NCBI GenBank assembly: GCA_004431415.1 | Contig: QPMI01000545.1 | Location: 1-64,000 of the forward strand | Origin: Cyanophora paradoxa | Lineage: Eukaryota > Glaucocystophyceae > Cyanophorales > Cyanophoraceae | Direction of reading: 5' to 3' | DNA: 64,000 nucleotides | Part shown: positions 41,601-56,600 of the stretch, piece by piece | How the letters are laid out: each line of letters starts with the position of its first letter | Numbering within the stretch: the stretch's first letter is position 1 | Position numbers and translations under genes: made by a program | Notes under the pieces: generated by a model | What the model was told of the DNA's origin: nothing | What the model saw: the letters and a program-made list of their open reading frames with translations, nothing else | Database searches by the model: none

Positions 41601-44600
41601 TGGGATGACAGCTTCAAGTCGGAGCAGGTCTCCGCAAAGATACGCGTCAAGGCTGGCGAACCGCTCTATATGGTCTCGTATTACGAATTCCACGGCATTG
41701 CGCACGAACGGTCCTTCCAAGAGATCAGCGCTAAGATAGGGTGCGCATATATATAGATAAGTATATAGGCTCATGTACTTCAAAGTCTCTACATCTGTTG
41801 ACCCCGCCTCAGTGGTCCGATACTAAACAAGAAGGATCTCCCCAACGACCGGAGCGTCTATCCAGCAACGATGCGTTGGCCCAAGGAGGGCAGCAGCGAC
41901 GGGGGAGACATGCACTACGGTTCGGTTCTCCGACGCCCACTTAACGTGCTAGATTAGCAAGCTAACATGCAGGGCTCTACAGGCGGTTTCCCGTACGCGG
42001 ACGACGAGATGCAGGTAATTCAAGATCGAGTTTTGAAATGGATTATGATCACTTTCAGCACTCATGATCAATTGCAAGACGCAATATTAAGCGTATTTTG
42101 CAGCGCATCTACGCTTCTACAGCGATGACGGGGGACCTGCAGACCATCGTGCTCTCGGCAGACACATCCCTCTCCATGCAGATCGGGGGCCAGACGGTGA
42201 GCGCAGCGGTGGCCGCGGGGGCAACCGAGGAGAACGTCCGGTCGGCGGTGCTCGGCATGCTCAACTCACAGAGGACGACCGGTGCAATCCGCGGCGGTCT
42301 CGCGGCGCCTTTCGTGTACGACAGCTTCGAGAACACCACGATCGTGTACCCGGACGAGAGCTCTGGCGCCGGCTCCATCACGACTGGCACTGCTTTCTCG
42401 GGCTCTGCCTCGCTATCTCTCCCGAATTCAAAATCGCTGATCATATTCCGCGACTGGAGTGCGCCATTTTGCTTTTTCGTATACGTAGCTAGGTTGAGAC
42501 TCAGTTGTCATTCTCTGTCTTTGTTTGATGCAGATTTCCTGCGGCGCACAAGCCTGAATTACCGCCCCTACTCCAAGCAGATAGTGCGGTTTGGGTACTG
42601 GACCAATGAGTTTCCTGTGGTGCGCAAAGTAGACTTTCTCGATAGACACACGTTTTCGCCCATGCGCTGATGAGGACTGCGATCGCAACTTGCACACGTG
42701 CAGCTCTGCCTCGCGTACCGGATCTCTTCTGGGGGATCGATCACCATTCAGGGTACGTGTACGCAAGCCGACGATTAATCGCAAGCTCAAGCCAATCCTA
42801 CAGCCAAGATCAATGGCATCGACGCTCGTCAGACTGTCACTGTCTCCTTCACGACGGATGATACGTGGCGGTACACGTGCGTAGATGTTTTCGCGCAGGT
42901 ATGCACGTTCCTCAATCGCAAGCTTCCATTTAGAAATTTCTTATATTAGTAAAAGTTTGACCGGGGTACCTCTCCACTTCGAAGCTCGGGAAGAAACAAA
43001 TCACTGGCATGTGGATTCAAACGGGAGCCTCGGGCCAACACTACATTGACGATTTCAGCATCAACAAATATCCAATTGGTCTATAAGTCCTGCGCATGCT
43101 CCTCTATATAAATTGCTTCCATCTTTCGATTGGGGCCCTCGCTCATAAAACCTGGCCACAGACTGGGCCTTCAATGTCACTGTTACGCGTACGACAAGCG
43201 GCTCCGACTACCAGTACCAAATTACGACGGAAACGTGCTCACCCGTTCCTGTCATTGGCTTGACGGCGGGTACGGGTTCGACGGGCCTGGCAACCGCCGC
43301 TCCGCAAGTAACTGGATCGTTTACGATATCTTCCGACTGGGAGCCGCTTTCTCGCGCCAAAGTCTCCGCGGGTCTCGGGCCATTCACATGGGGCTCCTCG
43401 GCCGCCGCCGTCCGCTCGGCCTTCGCCTCTGCGGGGGTCGAGGCCGGCGTCGCGGCGGGTGGATGGACGAATCGGACGCATTGCCTTTACTACTACGAGG
43501 TGCGCTGCATTTTGTGATCGCCTGTGCACTTATATTTGCATCGGCATGCGATTGACGTCGTCGTTCAGTTCGAGTTCAACAACCTGCCGGGCGACCTGCC
43601 AGATGTGCCGGTGACGTTCGATTCCCTCGCCCTTTCATCGGGCTCGGGATCCATCGCAACGTGGGTTGACGAGGTGATTGAGGGTGGAACGCTGATATCC
43701 CCAATCGCTGGCGAGTTCTTGTATCTGCACGGTACATATCTCCTCGCACCACCGTTTCTCCTTGCTTCGGAGCCGTTTCAATAGTTTTGTGTCGATCAGA
43801 GTCCACGCCGCAAGTGCGCGTCGCGTCGAACGGCGTCGCCGCAACTTGCAAGCCAGTTGGCACGAGCACATGGCGGCCTTGCGCTTTCGACTACTCCGAC
43901 GGTCCGATCCAAGCCTTTTCAGCCCCTACATATACGCTTTGCCTTATAAACATTTGCTGATCATGGGGCGCTCTCTTCAGCTGCCACACCAGCTGTTGAG
44001 TCCGTCTCGCCCACGGAAGGCGCGGGCGGCGCAACTCTAGTGCTTACAGGAGATTTCAAAGGCCTCAATGAAACCTTTGTCGTTGTTGTCACGATTGGAG
44101 AGGGTATCTGCGACGTGCTTACGGCAGCAACGTCGAGCATCACCTGCCGCACGCCGAACCTGGCCGCCGGAGTCTACCCCATTGCGGTCAATGTGCTCGC
44201 CCTCGGATTCGCGAAGTCGAGCGCCACATTCAAGTACAATCTTGGCAAGCCTTGATTCGAGCTTGATTGCGCATCATATATACTAAACTACCGCGTCTTG
44301 CAGAGCTGTCTAGCGTATTCCCGACCACAACGGGCATTTACGGAGGCTCGAACTTCACGATCTCGGGCGTGGCGCTTGGTCCTCTCGCCGACACTGAGAC
44401 CGATGCTGTAATCACCGTGGGGAGCTCCCCATGTCCCGTGATCGGCGCTTCATACGCCGCAATCGTGTGCACAGCTCCAGCAAAGGCAACCGGATCGTAC
44501 GACGTCGCAGTGACCATTGGCGGCCAAACGGAGACATTGACGGCCGCGCTGATGACTGCGACTGGTGCGCTTGTTCGAAGCTTAAGGCTGAATATGAGGC

Positions 44601-47600
44601 TTTGAAACCTTTCGATTTCATGGCCTCATGATCACGCGCAGCGCGTACTCCATCGATCACCTCGATTACGCCGGATTCGATCGGCTCCGCCGCGACGACA
44701 ACTGTCTTCACCATCGTCGGCACGCAGCTCCTCGAGGCCGTTTCCGTTCAGATCGGGGCAGAGGACTGCGAGTTCGATACAGGGAGCGCCACAGACTCCA
44801 AGATCGTGTGCACTCTTTCAAAGCAGTTTTCAAGCGGCAACTACTCCGCTTTCGTGACAGTCGCCTTGCTGGGCAAAACGAACTCAATCAACATCGTTGT
44901 GGGAACCCGTGCGATTTTTGTCTAGTACTAGTACTCAGAATCCCGTCAACCCTATACATATATTGAGCGGTCAAAACCGCAGAAATCGCGGTCGTGAGCC
45001 CAACGGCTGGCTCGACTCTCGGCTTTGGCACCATCACGCTGACGGGCTCGGGCTTCCCGTACAACACCACTGCAACATCGATCGATCTCGTCTCCGCGGA
45101 TCTTAGCGTAGTCGTACCTTGCGTGCTCGCTTCTGCGCAAGCCTCGAAGCTGATTTGCTCACCAAGGCCGTCCTCTCCGCTCTCCACCTCTTCGATTACT
45201 ACTGTGACCATCGTGCGCTTCTCAGGCGCATTCAACACGAGCCTCCCTGGGAGCGGATACGACTTCGATCCAGCAAAGACGCCCACCGTCACGGGCCTTA
45301 CGCCCACGGAGTCAGCTACGCAGACGTCCATCCTCGTCATCGGCACGGGCTTCGACCTGTCCACTGATACTCCGGTTGTGACCATTGGATCCAGCTCGTG
45401 CAACGTCACGTCGCTCAATGCGACTGCCGTCGAGTGCACCACGGGCGACGAGCGGCCGGGCCTGCGCGCAGTTACCGTCGTCTTCCCGGACATCGGCAAG
45501 GCGACAGGCTCCGCTTCTCTCAAGTTCATCGCAAGTGCGTCTTGAAATTAACTTGTGGTTTCTTATGTTGCCTTCGATTTCGGGCCGGGGAAGGCTGATC
45601 ATGAATTGCGGTTCTACACGTACAGTTGTCACGGGTCTGTCGAGCCGCGAAGCTCTCTCTGGCGGTGGGCTGGACCTCGGCATCTCGCTCTCTGGAGGCG
45701 TCCAGCTCGCTCCGAACGCCAGCGTTGTGCTGGTGAAGGACTCGACGAGGGCCGAGTGCCTCGTGCTCAATTCTACGGTTGGATACCTGCACTGCAGGAC
45801 GCCCAAGTTTACGTTGCTCGGCAACTACACCGTCGCCTCAGTCGGAGACGCGGATGTCGTGTGCCGTGATGGCCAGGATCCGCCGTGCTACATCGATGTC
45901 ACAGCACGTGCGTTAAGCTCGCATATGCATTGTTCGCATTCTGGTCTGGCGTGCAGTTCTGACTTCTAGCATGTGCGCGCGCAGGCTTCTCTCTGACGTC
46001 GATAAGCCCTATTTCAGGAAGCCAGGGTGACGTCATCAGCATCACAGGCACTTTCTTCACTGGGGCGTCTTACAACATCACCATTGGGAGTGCAACCTGC
46101 GCTTCACCTTCTGTCACCGACACGGAAATTACGTGCACGCTTGGGTCTGGTGCCGCGGGAATCTACGGTGTGGAAGTAGCTGTCGGCGATCTTGGCCTGG
46201 TACCGTCCGATCCTCCGCTCAATTTTACCTACTTCCACACAATCGATAACACGAAGACCGGCCTCTTGAAGAACGACAACACCTATTCGCTGACATCCTC
46301 CATTAACGGCGGCGCATCCCTCTACATTCAGGGCACGGGCTTTGGCTTCGTAAAGGAGAACGTCACTGTTCTCGTAGGCTCGAATCCCTGCCCCGTGACA
46401 TCGATCACCCCGACCCGCATTCTCTGCTTGGTGCCGGCCGCGTCAGCCGGTGATGTAGCGATTTCTGTCCGCATTGCCGGAACAACAATCACCGGGCCAA
46501 CACTCTCGTATGCGTCTCCAGCAACGCCCTCAGTTTCTGCAGTGGCGCCCTCCGTCGCCGTGGCAGGCACACCCATTACCATCTCGGGGTCCTTCGGCAA
46601 CGGATTTGTCACTGGCGATGTCACGGTCACCGCTGGAACGGCGCCTTGTGTGGTCACCGCCTCCGCCGACACTCAAATCGTCTGCACGGTTGGAACTGGC
46701 CGTGCAGGCACTGGGCAAGCTCTCAAACTTCTGATCGCCGACCGTGGTCTTGCCACCGTCGCCGCTAGCGCTGAAACTGCGGTCGCCCTCGGCTTCACGC
46801 TATCCGCCATTGTACCCGCGGTCTCTGCCCGCAGCGGCGGGGCTCTGGTGACCCTCACCGGCACCGGGTTCGACACGGTCGCGACCAATGTGACGCTCTG
46901 CGGAGTTCAATGCAAGGTTTCGGCGATTACGCCCACTTCTGTGGTGAGCAAAGAAAATCGCTGGCTGCCGATCTGATCATACGAGATCGAACCTAAGCTA
47001 ACCACGGGAACAAATGCGATCAGATCTGTGTGACCGGGGCTCTCCGTAACTCTTCGTCTTTCATCTCGTACGCCGACGACTGCCCTATCACGCTGTCCGT
47101 GGCTCCGGGCACGGGGGCCGGGGCGAACACGACGACCTTCTACTCGAGCGGCCTGTTCGCGTACCCCGAGAACCTCACGCCCGTGGTTTACTCGCTGAGC
47201 CCGAGCCGCGGCTCCACTGCCGGTGGCACCGTAAGACCTTTCTGCTGCCCATGGGTTGTCGCCTCTCGCCGGTCTGCTGATAATGCGGCAGTGGATCACC
47301 ATGAGGGGTGAACACCTGAGTGGACTTGATGACGCGCTTCCCACGGTGACCATCAGCGGGCTCCCATGTAAAGTGGAACATTCAAACTCCACGGTGTTTA
47401 CATATTGCATTATCGCCATTCGCCGTGTTTTGTGGTGAGTTGCAAGCTCACGTTTATCCTCGACGCAGCACCTCATCTGCGTTACGGAAGCATCGAAAAA
47501 CTTTACCCCGGCAGTGCCCGTCGTTTTCATTCCTGGCCCCGGTTACGCCAACGTCTACGGAACGTATCAGTGGATCGACCTCTGGTTTGTTTCGGCTGTC

Positions 47601-50600
47601 GCTTATTGAAACTTTATCCAAGCTTACAGGGTTAACGTTCAGGTCGCGCCGAACGACCTGGGGAGGATTCGACATTCCGCAGGAAGGCGAATTCATCATC
47701 ATCGACAAAGATATGGTTTGCACGACCCGCGCTGACATAATATTAGCGGTCCCTCGCTCACAAAACTTTTCCACGCAGACGGTCCTGTTGGACGTCAGCA
47801 CCCCCAAGCTAAGCGTGCTGCTTGTCGAGGGCTCGCTCATCTTCGATGACAACCAGGACTTGGAGCTGAATGCAGGTGAGAATAGTCGGATCTGAAGCTG
47901 CGGGGCAAATAGCCATCGGGGAGTCAATGGTGTTCACTCTGCGACCCGCAGAGTACATTCTCATGCGAGGCAATCGATCTAGAATCGAGATCGGTACGCG
48001 CGACAGGCCATTCAAACACAAGGCGGTTGGTTCTGCGCCCCTATAGCTAGAGTCGATCTGAATTCTCTATATGCCGACATCGCACTGCAGACGATCACAT
48101 TGTATGGCACACCGGCGTCTCCGGAGGTCCGCTTCTGCGCATGCCGATGCTTCGATGATTGATTTTAGATATATATCGCTCAACCTCGGGGCGCCAGATT
48201 CCGAAATACGGCGCGAAAACTCTAGGACAACGCGGCGGAACGCTCAGCATGCACGGCACCCCGCGTCTCCCATGGACTCATCTAGGCGCCGTGCGTCTAA
48301 ACTCCTTATAATTACGCTCTCTCGCCATTTCTATTCTCACGAACTATACATGCACGCGCAGACTGCCTACATTGGCGATCGGAATATGTGTGCCGCCTGT
48401 CCTTGCATTTCTAGATCTAGATCTAGATCTAGATCTTTGGTCTTAAGCTTGATCGATCGCTCACTTCAATCTTTCAGCACGCTCAAGCAAGAGGTCGATT
48501 GGGACGTCGGGGGCGAGATCGTCATTGCCACGTCGGGCTTCGACGCCGTCGTCGAGTCGGAGAAGCGCAGGATCACCGGCGTCTCCGCCGACCGGCGCAC
48601 TGTATTCTTTGAGGAGCCTTTGAAGTATCGCCACCTTTGCGGTGAGAATTAATATTCACACGAAATTCATACACGCCTGCGATAAATTTCCTGATGCCTT
48701 GCCTGCAGTCATCGAGCGTTATGGTCCGCGGGAAGTTGACATGCGTGCCGAGGTGAGCGGCGCTAGATTAAGATCTAAGACTGCTTTGAAGGAAACCACT
48801 GAAAGCTTAAGCATCGTTCAGGTTATCTACCTGACCCGGAACGTGCGCCGGGTGTACACAAGCGATTGATAGAATCGTGATCTGAACGCTGACCGTGGTT
48901 CTGCACTGCTTTTGGACTCGCGATCGCAGATCAAGTTCCAGGGTGACCCGGAGTCGTTTGGGTACCGCTTCGGCGCCGTTCTATTCGTACACTCCATGCA
49001 ATCAATGCCTTCGATCACCCTCATCGGTGCTTTCCTCTGAAGTTGCCTGTACTTCGTCTATATTTCGCGCTGACGGTCTGCGCTTGCTCAATACGTGCAG
49101 ACAATGTTGGTGCGCATCGAGAGCGAAATGTTCCATTTTTACTGAGCTCACCAGTAAGCGATGCGCGCGCTTAAGCTTAGAGTTCCACAACGTCGGGCAG
49201 GCCTTTGCTCTGGGCCGATATGTGCGCATTTGCATTTATACCCTTCTCAACTATCTGCATCGCGCTGATCTTTACTCACATTCAAACACAGGCTATTCAC
49301 TTCCATATGTTCGTTCAGGCTGTTCAGTTCTCGGCAATTTCGCACTGTCGCGTCGCTAATATTAATCCCTTGCGCAATCGTGAGCAGGATGGACAGCATC
49401 TCGCAGTCATACTTCATGTCCAACTCCGTTCACCAATCGTGGAATCGAATTATTGCAATCCACGCCTGCAACCATCTGCGCGTAATCAGAAACGTCGCCT
49501 GTTCGTGCCTTTCAAATTCGCGTGCCAGCGGGCGCCTCTCCGTCCACATCGAGCAATACAATCTTTTAACTTTTTGCTTTCCAGACATGATCTTCGGCAA
49601 TGCATTCTTCGTGCGTGATCATGATTCGTGACGTGCAAGGTTGCGCTACTGACCAGTTCATGCGCTCAGACGGAAGACGGTGTCGAGCGGGGCAACATAC
49701 TGGACGGGAATGTTGTGATCGGTGCCCCGCAAATGATCGATTCGCACACAAATGGCATCTGTCTCATTTGGAGGGTTAGGGGTGCTGCCGTCGGTGTCGC
49801 TGCTGAGCGAGGACCAGGAGCCGGTGGGTTCAATGTAAAATGGTCCTGACGCCCATCCGTCCCTAATTCATGCATGCTGTTGCAGACCGCGTACTGGCTC
49901 GTCCACCCCGACAACATCATGTGCGGCATTTTGAGCACAATATCATCCCCTTGCTCTGTTCTATGTCTTGACTGCTGTGCGCAGCATCAATAACGTGGCC
50001 GTCGGCGGCATGTGGTCGTATTGGTACAGACTCAACTCGTGAGTACCATGCCTCCACCAACGTTGCCGCAGAAGCGATCGATTATATATTGCATCGCAGA
50101 GCTCCGATGGGAGCTTCGTTTGGCGTGCGGCCCACTGTGTGCGCTAGATACGACAAGCTGGGCACTTTCCGGTGCGCATGCATTCGGTCTCAATTCAATT
50201 TCTGCGGCCGCGCGGGTGCTGACCTTGTGAACTTCGCGTAGGAACAATACTGCCCATGTAAGTTTCGAAAACTATTCCGCCATTTAATTCGCAAGCTTCT
50301 GAGCCTGCTTGTTCCGGTTGTCAGGCCGCAATTCGATATGGCTTCCGTATCAATCCTGGTGTGTTCAACCTCACTTTAATTATGCTGCAATTGCAATCTA
50401 AATTTTTCGCAGACTACTATCCTTCAAACGATCCTTGCAACTCGGAGGTGGTCAATAACGGCCCCGCAATGCCCGCCAAGTACTTGGCCACGGCGGTTTT
50501 CGAGGTGCACTCAGCGCACGCGTGCATTGCTTCAGATTCGGTGCATTATCGTAACCGATTGCAGAATTTTACCGCGTACGCCAATGGAGAGAACGGCGCG

Positions 50601-53600
50601 GTCGCCTCCCACATCGGCTCCATAGTCTTCAAAGGGTTCAATCTCGTCGACAATGCGCACATGGGCATGGAGGTGACCGGAATCCATCCCGGTGAGAATT
50701 CAAAGACCTCTTGATCATATATAACTCGGCCCCGTTTAAACCCGCCGCCGCTCACGTCGGTGTCAACGTCCAGGTCCCGGAGGTACGCAAGGCCGGAGAA
50801 ATCACACATTTTAATCAGTCGCACCTGCCTGTCGTGATCCTCGTATGTTTTGTCTCGTTGCAGGTTCGCTCGACGGCTGCACGGGCGGAACTTCTGGGTC
50901 GGGCGACACGCACGTACGTACCTGACGTCTGTTTCCACGCACAACTCCGTTTATCCACATAATCGAGCTCTTAGAGATCGCGCGAGAACATTTCAAGGAT
51001 CGATGACGCGCTGATCGTCGGACACACTGGATACAACATTCAACCCGTCGGGAGCAAGTTCACAATTCGTGGGGGCATCTGGCTTCCGAAGTCGTTCGGA
51101 TTCTCCGTCAACAATGTGGCATGTTCTTTCCAATTTTGTTCCAAAGCGACACAGAGCGGGACTCAATCCTCTCGCAGACTTTTGTTAATTTTGGCGCAAA
51201 CACGGGGGACAGCGCCATGGTGCATAGCTCAAAGGCAGTGTCTACGGAGGGAGCTTTCAACACTTGGACATCGAACCTGACCTTCATCAATGTGGCGAAA
51301 CGTGTCGAACACCCTTGGGAGCAAGCAGGTGCTTGATCGCAGATCACAAATGGTTCTGATTCGTTTTAGATTCTTCTGCCGACGAGCGACTCTTCGCAGG
51401 TGTCCTGACTGACTTGGACGGGACCCTTACTGGCCAGAAAGGGGCGCAAGTGTTGGCAGAGACAGCGCACAGCCGTGCTCTCAAGGCGGAATGCACCCCC
51501 TACAACCCTATTTTCTCCGGGACCGTCTGCAACGGGACTGCTTGGCGGCGTCTGTATCTAAACAACGAGTGCGTTGAACTTTGGGCCGATTGGTCTCGTC
51601 ATTTTAAGTTTTCTGTCCGCCTGAGCCACGCGTAGTCTACTCCTACCCGCCTCAATGGTCAAGAAAGCCCTGCTGGTGACCGATGTTGAGACGAATGCCA
51701 CCATCTCTGTACAAGAGTTCTTTTTAAATGAAAACGGCCACGTGTTCTTAGTCAAGGTTGGTCGGACATATTCACTTCAGGTTCGAACTTTTTCCCTTGG
51801 ATTTGGCGCCTCTGGTTTCGTTTCGCTCACTGGAGTCGGGGGACTCTAGCTGGATGTCAACAGTAAGGGACAACCCAGCGTGCCTGCAACCGTCGAGTGC
51901 GTCTCCGAATGACCTCAGAGAAGCTGACCAGGGCGCTGATCGTTCTTGTGGCGATGTTCGCGCAGCCCGACACGAATGATGCTGAGGGCAAATGGATGGC
52001 GGGCCGACGAGGTGGCCTACGTCCGGCTCGACTTTGCTAAATGGCGACATCACGTCCACATCACACCAAAACTCGTCGGCACTGAACAAGCGCAAGATCC
52101 CTACTTCGCTGTCAGTATGGACACAATCTACGGAAAGAATGCCACCACGGCCATGAGCAGCGTTGTCCTTGCCAACGGCACATGGGTGCTGGCTATGGGT
52201 GCGCATGTATCTGTTTTATATGAGATGAGTGACAGAACTCAATTGAAGAAACCCCGCAATCGTCTTCAGGTGTGTACAAGGACACTACTCCAACAGAGAT
52301 CAAGTGAGCTGCAGCTGCAGCCTTTCTCCACACTCATCGTGACACTAAGATTGCCATTAATAATGTCTTCCCGCCGCGCAGGGCTGTCGTTCATGGTGCC
52401 TTGATGCATCGACCATGACGTTCTCTGTCGTTACATGGCGGACGTTAAAACTGACGCCGTTCGCAGACTGTCCGGACACTGCCGGCGGATGCGATGACCT
52501 GCTGCCGAAATCGCCAATCGGTGATGCGAATAGGTGGTATCTTTGGAGTGACCCCGCGACATGGAACGGTACCGTCCCCAAGGATGGTGACGACGTTAAC
52601 ATTCCAAGCTGGCAGAGAGTACTGATCGTGCGCTCCCGATCCAGTTCAGCGCATGCCTCGCACATGTGTAATCAACATGATCCGCGCTATGCATCTGACT
52701 GTTTTATGCAGGACACGAAAACGGCGTCATTAAGACGTCTCAGAATTTACGGCCAACTTGCGTTCGCGGAGGACATTTCGAATATGACTCTTTCTCTTAC
52801 CGCCAATATAATTATAGTCAATGCGGGCGCCAATTTTACAATTGGCAACTCCACGAACCCCTTCAAGAACAAGGCCGAGATCGTTCTGACGGGCTCCCAA
52901 GCAACCGGTGAGTAACCACCTGCAATTGCAAGACCCTTATATAATTAGAGCTTACACTAATACGTATACGTTTATACATTCAGCCGCCGGTGCCGCGTGG
53001 TCGGTAAGAATTTGCATGTATTTACCTTGAATGTTCTGATGTGATCATGAAACTGACGCACACTCTCATGTTGTCGCAGCTCAACAACGACGTCTCCGTT
53101 CCTTCTAAAGTGCTCGCGGTATTCGGAAAGTTCGAAGCATACGGAGTCGCCCCGACGCGCTCCTGGACGGTGCGTTTACCGTTTTTTTCGTGCGACGTGC
53201 ATGCATGTGCATATGCCATCGATCGCGACGCGCGCGCACTGACCTGTGATAACGCTCCAGCGCCTCGCTCGGAACGGGAAGGTCGGAGACAGCTCGATCG
53301 TCATAGAGAGCGCCATCGCCAAGGTCAACGACACGATTGTCATTGCCCCGAGCGACTGGAGTTTCCGCGAAAGCCAGGAGTTCGTCGCGCTGGCGGTGTC
53401 CACTGCTGGAGACGGCGCGTCCACGCTCACGCTCAACAAGCCCCTCGCCCACCAAGTCTGGGGTACCAAATACGTCATCAACCGCAAGGACGGGACAGTC
53501 GAGGTCATTGACATGCGAAACGAGGTTCGTATCTCAGAAGATGTCCGATTCCAATTCGAGGTGTCGGAACGATCGCGAACACTTCCGCAGGTCGCAGTGC

Positions 53601-56600
53601 TGACGCGCAGCGTGGTCATCCGCGGGGCGAACCCCTCCCCTGTGAACCCCAAAGAAGAGCTCTTCGGCGCAGGCTTGCTCGTCGGGAAGATGAATCAGTT
53701 TTCAGACATGGGTCAGCTGTACCTTGACGGCATCGCCTTTCAGTACTTCGGGCAGAATCTCTATGACTCGTACGGCGTGTTCTTCGATAGAATGGGCAAG
53801 GTCGTCAAAGGAAGTGCCACCGTCCGCCGTTGCACATTCCGCGACGGATACACCCACGCCATCTATGTTCGCGCTACCTCAGGCGCGGTGGTTGAGGACA
53901 ATGTCGTTTTCAATGCGTGCGTTCCATTCCGGGTTTTTTAGAAAATGTTAAGCAACGCATGTAATGTGCGTTGCAGGCAAGGACCAAACCTTCTCGTCGA
54001 TGAAGTGTCCTTCGGCTTCACGCTGAACAACAATCTCATGATCGGCAGTCGGATTCTGGCGGGAGATGACCTCCTGCGGGCGTCCACTCTCCACATCATG
54101 GGCTCTCTCGCCGGCTCTACAGTTGTCGGCAACGTCGTCGCTGGATCCGAGCGCCGTGGATTGAACTACGTCGGCCAGCCGTGCTCAACGAGCGTCACCA
54201 ACCCGTCTCTGAGCGAGCACGGAGTTTTCGCAAACAACACCGTGCACTCTGCAATCATCGGTCTTGACCTGCTCAACGCCAAGACCTTTGGGCCTTGCGT
54301 GCTCGTCCAAGGCCTCACGATCTACAAAAACTTCCAATTCGTGCGCGGGGCTTTAATTCAATTTTGCGAAACACGAATTCTCCATGTGAAGTGCTGACCT
54401 CACATCTTCCGACCGCGGCAGGCAATTTACGCGGCCCTCGATCAAGGCCATGTTGTGATAGATCGTGTTCGTTTCGTGGATAATAAATTCGGGCCCATGC
54501 TCTTGGTGCGCTCTCGGTCTCGCGTTACGATTAGTATTACGTGCGAAATTACCTCTCACATTGATCTTTCCCGTTTTCAAGCAATCTGACGATGTCTATG
54601 CTGGTGCGCTTTGCATATGGTCTAAATGGAAAGTTGATTAATTTAGCATTGGCCGCTGAGCGCGAGTTGCAGAGGGGAAGGAAACACGGATTCGCAACTC
54701 AATCTTCGTTGGTGCGATCCTGCGCATTTAACGTTAACTAAGTGCCTTTCAGAGAATATACATTTTACATGTGCGTATATACAAACAAAAGCTAATGCAC
54801 AGCATGCGGGCACAGGCTTCTCCCCGCAACGGAACTGCACTACTGCGCCGCCTGCAGACTTACCTTCCGCGGATTGGTGGGGGCTTCGGACGACTGGGCT
54901 CATCACCCCCATGTTCCCTGGAGGGCTTAACGACAAAATGGAGAGCTGGCCGCAGGGAAGCATCAAGGCCCCAGCTATCTACACCGGTGCTTCGCGATCT
55001 AATACGTTCATGATCAGTTGTAATGCTTTCTTAACTTCCAAATTTATGTATCAGGCACGGTCTGGATTGATTCGGTCGGCTTCTTCAACTTCCCAGCAAA
55101 CGATACTTGCGGGTTCGTTGTTTGCTGCCCCTTAAAACAGAACAATGCTCGCGTAAAGTGTGCGCGCGTGCCTCCGCAGCACCCCAAGCGCCGCAATCGC
55201 TTCGCGAAACGTGCTCTCCAACGACCGCTGCCCTGCAATCACTTTCTCGAAGATTGAACTCGGCAACGTAAGCCGCGCTGCATTTGCCTGTAAGCCCCTT
55301 GATTGCATTCAGCTGTTATACTAGCTACGAGCTGTTTGTGCTGCTTTTTAAATTGCTTAATTTAATTGCAGATTTCACGGCGCCTGGCAAAGGCGACTTC
55401 GGGCCTGATGGCTGTCTTGACATGCACTGCGGTCCGAACTTTGCATGCGTCCCTTCTTTTTCGAAAGCGAAGTCCAACTCATGGCGGTTGTAGACGGCAT
55501 GGCACACTGCCTCTTCAAAGACGCCGACGGAACGCTGACGGGCGCAGCCGGTGGAACCGTCATTTCGGGCCACTCCTCATCGCAGTTCTTACCGTGGATG
55601 GAGGACGAGCTCGCAGCAGCCGCCGCGAAGAACATGTCAGCCTCCCTCTCGGTACGCGCGAATTCCAAGAGGCTAGTAAATGCTTTTCATCCAACGCAAG
55701 GCTTTGACTGGGGCTCTTTAGATGTCTTGGATGCGGCAAAACCCAATCCCGTCACTGCGCGGAATTCCGCGAGCTGGATGCGAGTTTATTGAAGAGTCGA
55801 GCTCCTACTGGTGCGGATCAAGCTCGCTGAACCACCAGATGATGCTTCTTCAGTCGCTGGACGACGACCGCTTGACTCGCCGGTGCGCTGCTGGCTTAGC
55901 TTCTCCATTAGTTTTCCTCTGTAGACGTTTGAGAGCTGGCGCGCAGCTTCGGGCCTATGGGCGTGTACGCCTCGGACAGTCTCGACGTAGTCGCCGGCTA
56001 CGCCGCTTTCGGCTGGTGCCGTGGATACGCCTGCGGAACGCGGCCCTCTGCCTACAATGCAATCGTTCCTGTGAATCAGCGCATTAACATGTGAGCCAAA
56101 GCATCTTTTTCAGCTCTGTCTGCTTGCAATTGCACGCATCGCGCTGACGCAAAGCCGTCGCCTTCGATTCATCCGCAGCACTTTTACGGTGCACACATTT
56201 GTGCAGCGTGCCACGGTGGAGGGTTGCTTTGACTAGCTCTTTAGATCTAATATAATTAATATAAAGCTGGCGCTTTGGGTAAAGAAAATAGCGGCTGACG
56301 TCGTTATTCGTTCCAGGGCACCATGCCGACTGATCTTCAAATACAAATCGAGACAGGGTCAAAAAACGATGCCAACCGTGCGCTTGTCACAATTGCAACT
56401 GATTATAAACCGAGCCGTTGCCTCATTCTTCTGACCGTCTGTACCTCGGTTGCTTCAGTACTCGCTATCTGGTACAGCAGGGCGAACCAGATCGACACGT
56501 TTGTGAACACGCCAGGCAGCAGCAAGCCGACGTTTATCCCGCCCAGCAACTCGACTCCGGCGATTTCAGACGGCATCGGCGCGAACTTCCTTGACGAGAG